From DATCJA01 sp050742335 (lineage in GTDB: Bacteria; Acidobacteriota; Vicinamibacteria; Vicinamibacterales; UBA2999), in the NCBI GenBank assembly GCA_050742335.1, contig JBOGIR010000244.1:1-12491 (forward strand): a stretch of DNA of 12,491 bases, in the 5' to 3' direction. The notes under the pieces were generated by a model, which saw only the letters and a program-made list of their open reading frames with translations, searched no databases and was not told the origin of the DNA. Made by a program: the position numbers and the translations under genes. Shown in pieces: positions 7,369-12,491 of the stretch; the first letter of the stretch is position 1, and every line of letters starts with the position of its first letter.

Positions 7369-8343
7369 TTACTTGGCTCGACTGCTCAGTCCCTGTGCGA
7401 GGGTCTGCACTTTGTACACCGCGCCGGCGCCCACCATGTACAACGTCCTCTTGCCAGGCCCCGCAAACGCGACGTTCTGCGGCTTCCGCAACGTGAACGA
7501 CTCGGCACCCCAGATCGCCGGGATCGTGCCAAGGTGCTCGCCCTTCGGGCTGAAGACCTCGACGCCGAGGTTCGTCGCTACGTAGACGCGACCGTCGCTG
7601 TCGACCGTAATGCCGTCAGCGCCGTTGTCCTCGGCAATCAGCGGATCCTTGTGCCCCCGCACCGTCAGGCTCTTGTACTTCGCGAAGTTGCGGCGGTTCA
7701 TCAGCGTGCCATTCGGCTGCACGTCGAACGCCAGCAGATACTCGCCGTCCTTGTCGTTGGCGTAGAGCGTCTTCTCATCGGGGCTCAGGATGACGCCATT
7801 CGGATTTGGGATCCCCTCGATGACCTTGATGACCCGGCCGCCGGCCGGCAGGTAGTACACACCGGCCGCGTCCGTGAAGTAGATCCCGTCGCGCCGGTCG
7901 ATGACCAGATCGTTGAGCCGGCTGAAGGGCTTCCCGCCGTAGCTGTCGGCGAGCACGGCCTCGCTGCCCAATGGATGCAGCACGCCGACCTTCTCGTTGC
8001 CGGGCGGCCGCTGCACCGAGATCAGGCGGCCTTTCGAGTCGAATCCCAGGCCGTTCGACGCGTTCGAGGGTGCCACGAATGTCGAAATGCCGCCACGCGG
8101 GTCGATCCTGACGATGCTGTCGGCTTCGGTGAAGAGCAGGCTGCCGTCCGGCATGCCGACGGGCCCCTCGGTGCGCCTGAAACCACCGTTGACGAGATCG
8201 ATTCGCGTGCCGGCGGCAACGACGCCGGGGATGGCCGGCGTGACGAGATTGGTGGGCGGCGGCAGGCGTGGTGGTCCCTGCGCGAACGCACCGAGGCCCG
8301 GCAGCGCTCCAACAAGCCACAGAGACACAGAGACGCAGAGCAA
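7369..8343 (-). CDS. Secreted SMP-30/gluconolactonase-family protein
   Basis: 324 aa, a six-bladed propeller of the SMP-30/gluconolactonase/LRE family; members hydrolyse sugar or other lactones with a bound divalent metal. Likely metal ligands are E59 (TEGP), N144 (RLND), N182 (NPNG) and D243 (ADG), corresponding to Glu18, Asn103, Asn154 and Asp204 of human SMP30 as recalled; E59 to N144 has the same 85-residue spacing. Further blade motifs are DRRDGIYFTDAAG and SDGRVYVATNLG. The N-terminus is a signal peptide ending AFA-Q (21-22), so the enzyme is exported. The start is uncertain: the most upstream in-frame start is TTG at 8343, GTG at 8328 is possible, and neither has a ribosome site. The first codons are built from an octamer tandem repeat. 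A 391-bp spacer separates it from the upstream receptor, and the substrate is unknown. Confidence 0.85.
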   Translation of the reverse strand: MLCVSVSLWLVGALPGLGAFAQGPPRLPPPTNLVTPAIPGVVAAGTRIDLVNGGFRRTEGPVGMPDGSLLFTEADSIVRIDPRGGISTFVAPSNASNGLGFDSKGRLISVQRPPGNEKVGVLHPLGSEAVLADSYGGKPFSRLNDLVIDRRDGIYFTDAAGVYYLPAGGRVIKVIEGIPNPNGVILSPDEKTLYANDKDGEYLLAFDVQPNGTLMNRRNFAKYKSLTVRGHKDPLIAEDNGADGITVDSDGRVYVATNLGVEVFSPKGEHLGTIPAIWGAESFTLRKPQNVAFAGPGKRTLYMVGAGAVYKVQTLAQGLSSRAK

Positions 8344-8413
8344 GCTAGTGAAAGACGTCCTCGTGTCTCCGCGTGTCCGCCGTAGCCTCGGCGAAGGCGG
8401 ATGACTCTGTGGC
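8316..8413. repeat. Composite repeat with 9-bp inverted ends and palindromic core
   Basis: GCCACAGAG (8316-8324) and its complement CTCTGTGGC (8405-8413) bracket 98 bp; a further CTCTGTGGC is at 8450-8458. The left end continues as an octamer tandem CACAGAGA (8318, 8326 and a degenerate copy at 8334). The core is a 26-bp imperfect palindrome at 8376-8401: TCCGCC and GGCGGA outside, GCC and GGC inside. Related words (GTGACTCT) recur at 8417-8424 and 8447-8454. This looks like a REP- or MITE-like intergenic element; genome-wide copy number cannot be judged here. Its left end overlaps the first codons of the lactonase gene. Confidence 0.55.
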
Positions 8414-8478
8414 CGGTGACTCTATAGCCCGTTGCCATGTGACCCGTGACTCTGTGGCGCCTTGGCATCTGGCGCCTC

Positions 8479-8574
8479 CTACCGGTTTCCCTGCGATTGC
8501 TGGTCGACCAGCTTCCTGAAGTGCTCCGCGTTCTGCTCGTTCGTACAGGTAGTGTTCGAGCAGATGGTCGTCAT
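8479..8574 (-). CDS. Possible small ORF or gene remnant, 31 aa
   Basis: ATG at 8574 to TAG at 8479 gives a hydrophilic 31-residue peptide with two cysteines near its start (MTTICSNTTC), then TNEQNAEHFRKLVDQQSQ. Third codon positions are strongly G/C (about 25 of 31), as in real genes of this window, and the peptide composition looks natural. Against it: no good ribosome site (AGG directly before the ATG) and flanking intergenic repeats. It may be a genuine small gene, the tail of a decayed gene, or chance. No family is recognised. Confidence 0.25.
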   Translation of the reverse strand: MTTICSNTTCTNEQNAEHFRKLVDQQSQGNR

Positions 8575-8587
8575 CCTGCGCCAGCGA

Positions 8588-8608
8588 GCGCAGGCTTTAA
8601 GCCTGCGC
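8588..8608. repeat. Hairpin repeat, 10-bp arms with 1-nt centre
   Basis: GCGCAGGCTT (8588-8597), a single T, then AAGCCTGCGC (8599-8608) form a near-perfect palindrome between the heptamer array and the small ORF. It has the look of a dispersed REP-type element. In the minus direction it lies about 130 nt after the receptor stop and is not followed by a clear T-run, so intrinsic terminator function is doubtful. Confidence 0.6.
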
Positions 8609-8614
8609 GCTACA

Positions 8615-12064
<3,450 letters not shown>

Positions 12065-12070
12065 AAGCTT

Positions 12071-12076
12071 CTCCTT
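12071..12076 (-). promoter_or_regulatory. Ribosome binding site fixing the receptor start
   Basis: AAGGAG on the minus strand, 6 nt before the ATG at 12064. It favours this start over an in-frame upstream start at 12142. Confidence 0.8.
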
Positions 12077-12113
12077 GTGCGGGAGGATACTACCAGAGCG
12101 GGCGGGCAGATGT

Positions 12114-12142
12114 CGCGAACCCGTGGGGTTCGCGCGCCCCAC
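12114..12142. repeat. Two overlapping alternative hairpins in the receptor leader
   Basis: CGCGAACCC (12114-12122), a 3-nt loop, and GGGTTCGCG (12126-12134) form one perfect stem. GTGGGG (12123-12128) and CCCCAC (12137-12142) form a second stem that shares bases with the first. Only one can form at a time. They lie about 40-70 nt upstream of the ribosome site of the receptor, so they may fall in its 5' leader; they could also be a dispersed repeat. Confidence 0.5.
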
Positions 12143-12168
12143 GAACTTCTTGCTCTAGAACCCTTGAA

Positions 12169-12206
12169 CGCCCGAAACTTGACGCGATGAGTCAAGTTTC
12201 AGGGCG
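12169..12206 (-). terminator. Long hairpin after the upstream receptor, possible terminator
   Basis: CGCCC GAAACTTGAC (12169-12183), a 7-nt loop, then GTCAAGTTTC (12191-12200), one bulged A and GGGCG (12202-12206) form a 15-bp stem. It starts 39 nt after the stop of the right-hand receptor. A smaller stem, CGCGG CTTG CCGCG, is at 12226-12239, directly after that stop. No proper T-run follows on the minus strand, so termination is plausible but not shown. The upper stem contains TTGAC on both strands, so an operator role is an alternative. Confidence 0.45.
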
Positions 12207-12244
12207 CGCAAGTGACCTGGCGGGGCGCGGCTTGCCGCGACCTA

Positions 12245-12491
12245 CTAGAACGTGTACTTGAACCCGAGCTGGATGATGCGCGGCAACCCCTGCTGCGTGG
12301 TGACGCGGCCGAACGTCCCCGCGTTGAACTTGCCCTGCCACCCACCGGCCGTCAGTTCGGTGCCGGGAACGCCCCAGTTGAACGTGTTGAACAGATTGAA
12401 CGCCTCGAGCCGCAGCTCCAGGTTCTGGGTCGAGAAGAGCCCAATCTGGCGCGAGATCGCGAGGTCCACGCTCCAGAAGCCGGGGCCCGTC
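12245..12491 (-). CDS. Oar-like TonB-dependent receptor, C-terminal fragment
   Basis: Only the last 81 residues are in the window; the gene begins beyond position 12491. It reads GFWSVDLAISRQIG, then LELRLEAFNLFNTFNWG, and ends RIIQLGFKYTF, the final strands of a TonB-dependent beta-barrel with a terminal aromatic residue. It aligns without gaps to the last 81 residues of the complete receptor at 8735-12064, with 54 identical by hand count, so the two are tandem paralogues. The divergent part is a short stretch around residues 41-57 of the visible fragment, probably an exposed turn. Confidence 0.9.
   Translation of the reverse strand, partial: TGPGFWSVDLAISRQIGLFSTQNLELRLEAFNLFNTFNWGVPGTELTAGGWQGKFNAGTFGRVTTQQGLPRIIQLGFKYTF

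Noticed and set aside
7294..8385. Plus-strand frame of 363 codons
   Set aside because: It is antisense to the SMP-30 gene, which has conserved metal-ligand motifs.
12065..12142. N-terminal extension of the complete receptor by 26 residues
   Set aside because: The extension has no signal-peptide character, and a strong AAGGAG site 6 nt before ATG 12064 fits the internal start.

Overview
The window is GC-rich bacterial DNA in which every supportable gene lies on the minus strand, so transcription runs from high to low coordinates. The carboxypeptidase-regulatory-domain TonB-dependent receptors of the acidobacterial 'Oar-like' kind (LPLNGR motif, aromatic C-terminus), the short palindromic intergenic repeats and a heptamer tandem array point to an uncultured Acidobacteriota-type genome, perhaps Vicinamibacteria. 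That taxonomic call is an inference from gene style, not a marker gene.

Right part (12491 to 7369): the end of one Oar-like TonB-dependent receptor (cut by the window), a complete paralogous receptor (start revised to 12064), a repeat-rich 391-bp spacer, and a secreted SMP-30/gluconolactonase-type lactonase. The two receptor C-termini align without gaps over 81 residues, with 54 identical by hand count. The spacer (8344-8734) holds a 17-unit heptamer array that abuts the receptor stop codon, two hairpin repeats, a possible 31-codon ORF, and an octamer tandem that runs into the signal-peptide codons of the lactonase.

Left part (7093 to 1): five closely spaced genes that look like one operon. 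In order they are an OprB-like porin with an N-terminal carboxypeptidase-regulatory domain and coiled coil, a secreted YVTN/YncE-like beta-propeller, a very short RND periplasmic adaptor, a full-length CusA-type heavy-metal RND pump, and a YtkA/FixH-like lipoprotein (cut by the window) whose ATG overlaps the pump stop codon (ATGA). The pump keeps the three methionines that bind Cu(I)/Ag(I) in E. coli CusA, so copper/silver export is the best functional guess.

The unit is unusual in four ways. The adaptor lacks room for the alpha-hairpin and most of the lipoyl domain. No TolC/CusC-type outer membrane factor is visible. A porin and a propeller sit where those would be expected. The proton-relay residues of the pump differ from E. 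coli CusA (Glu939 replaced by Gln, with an extra Glu one helical turn from the essential Asp). This five-gene layout is the best candidate for something undescribed. No RNA genes, CRISPR arrays, transposases or phage genes were seen.
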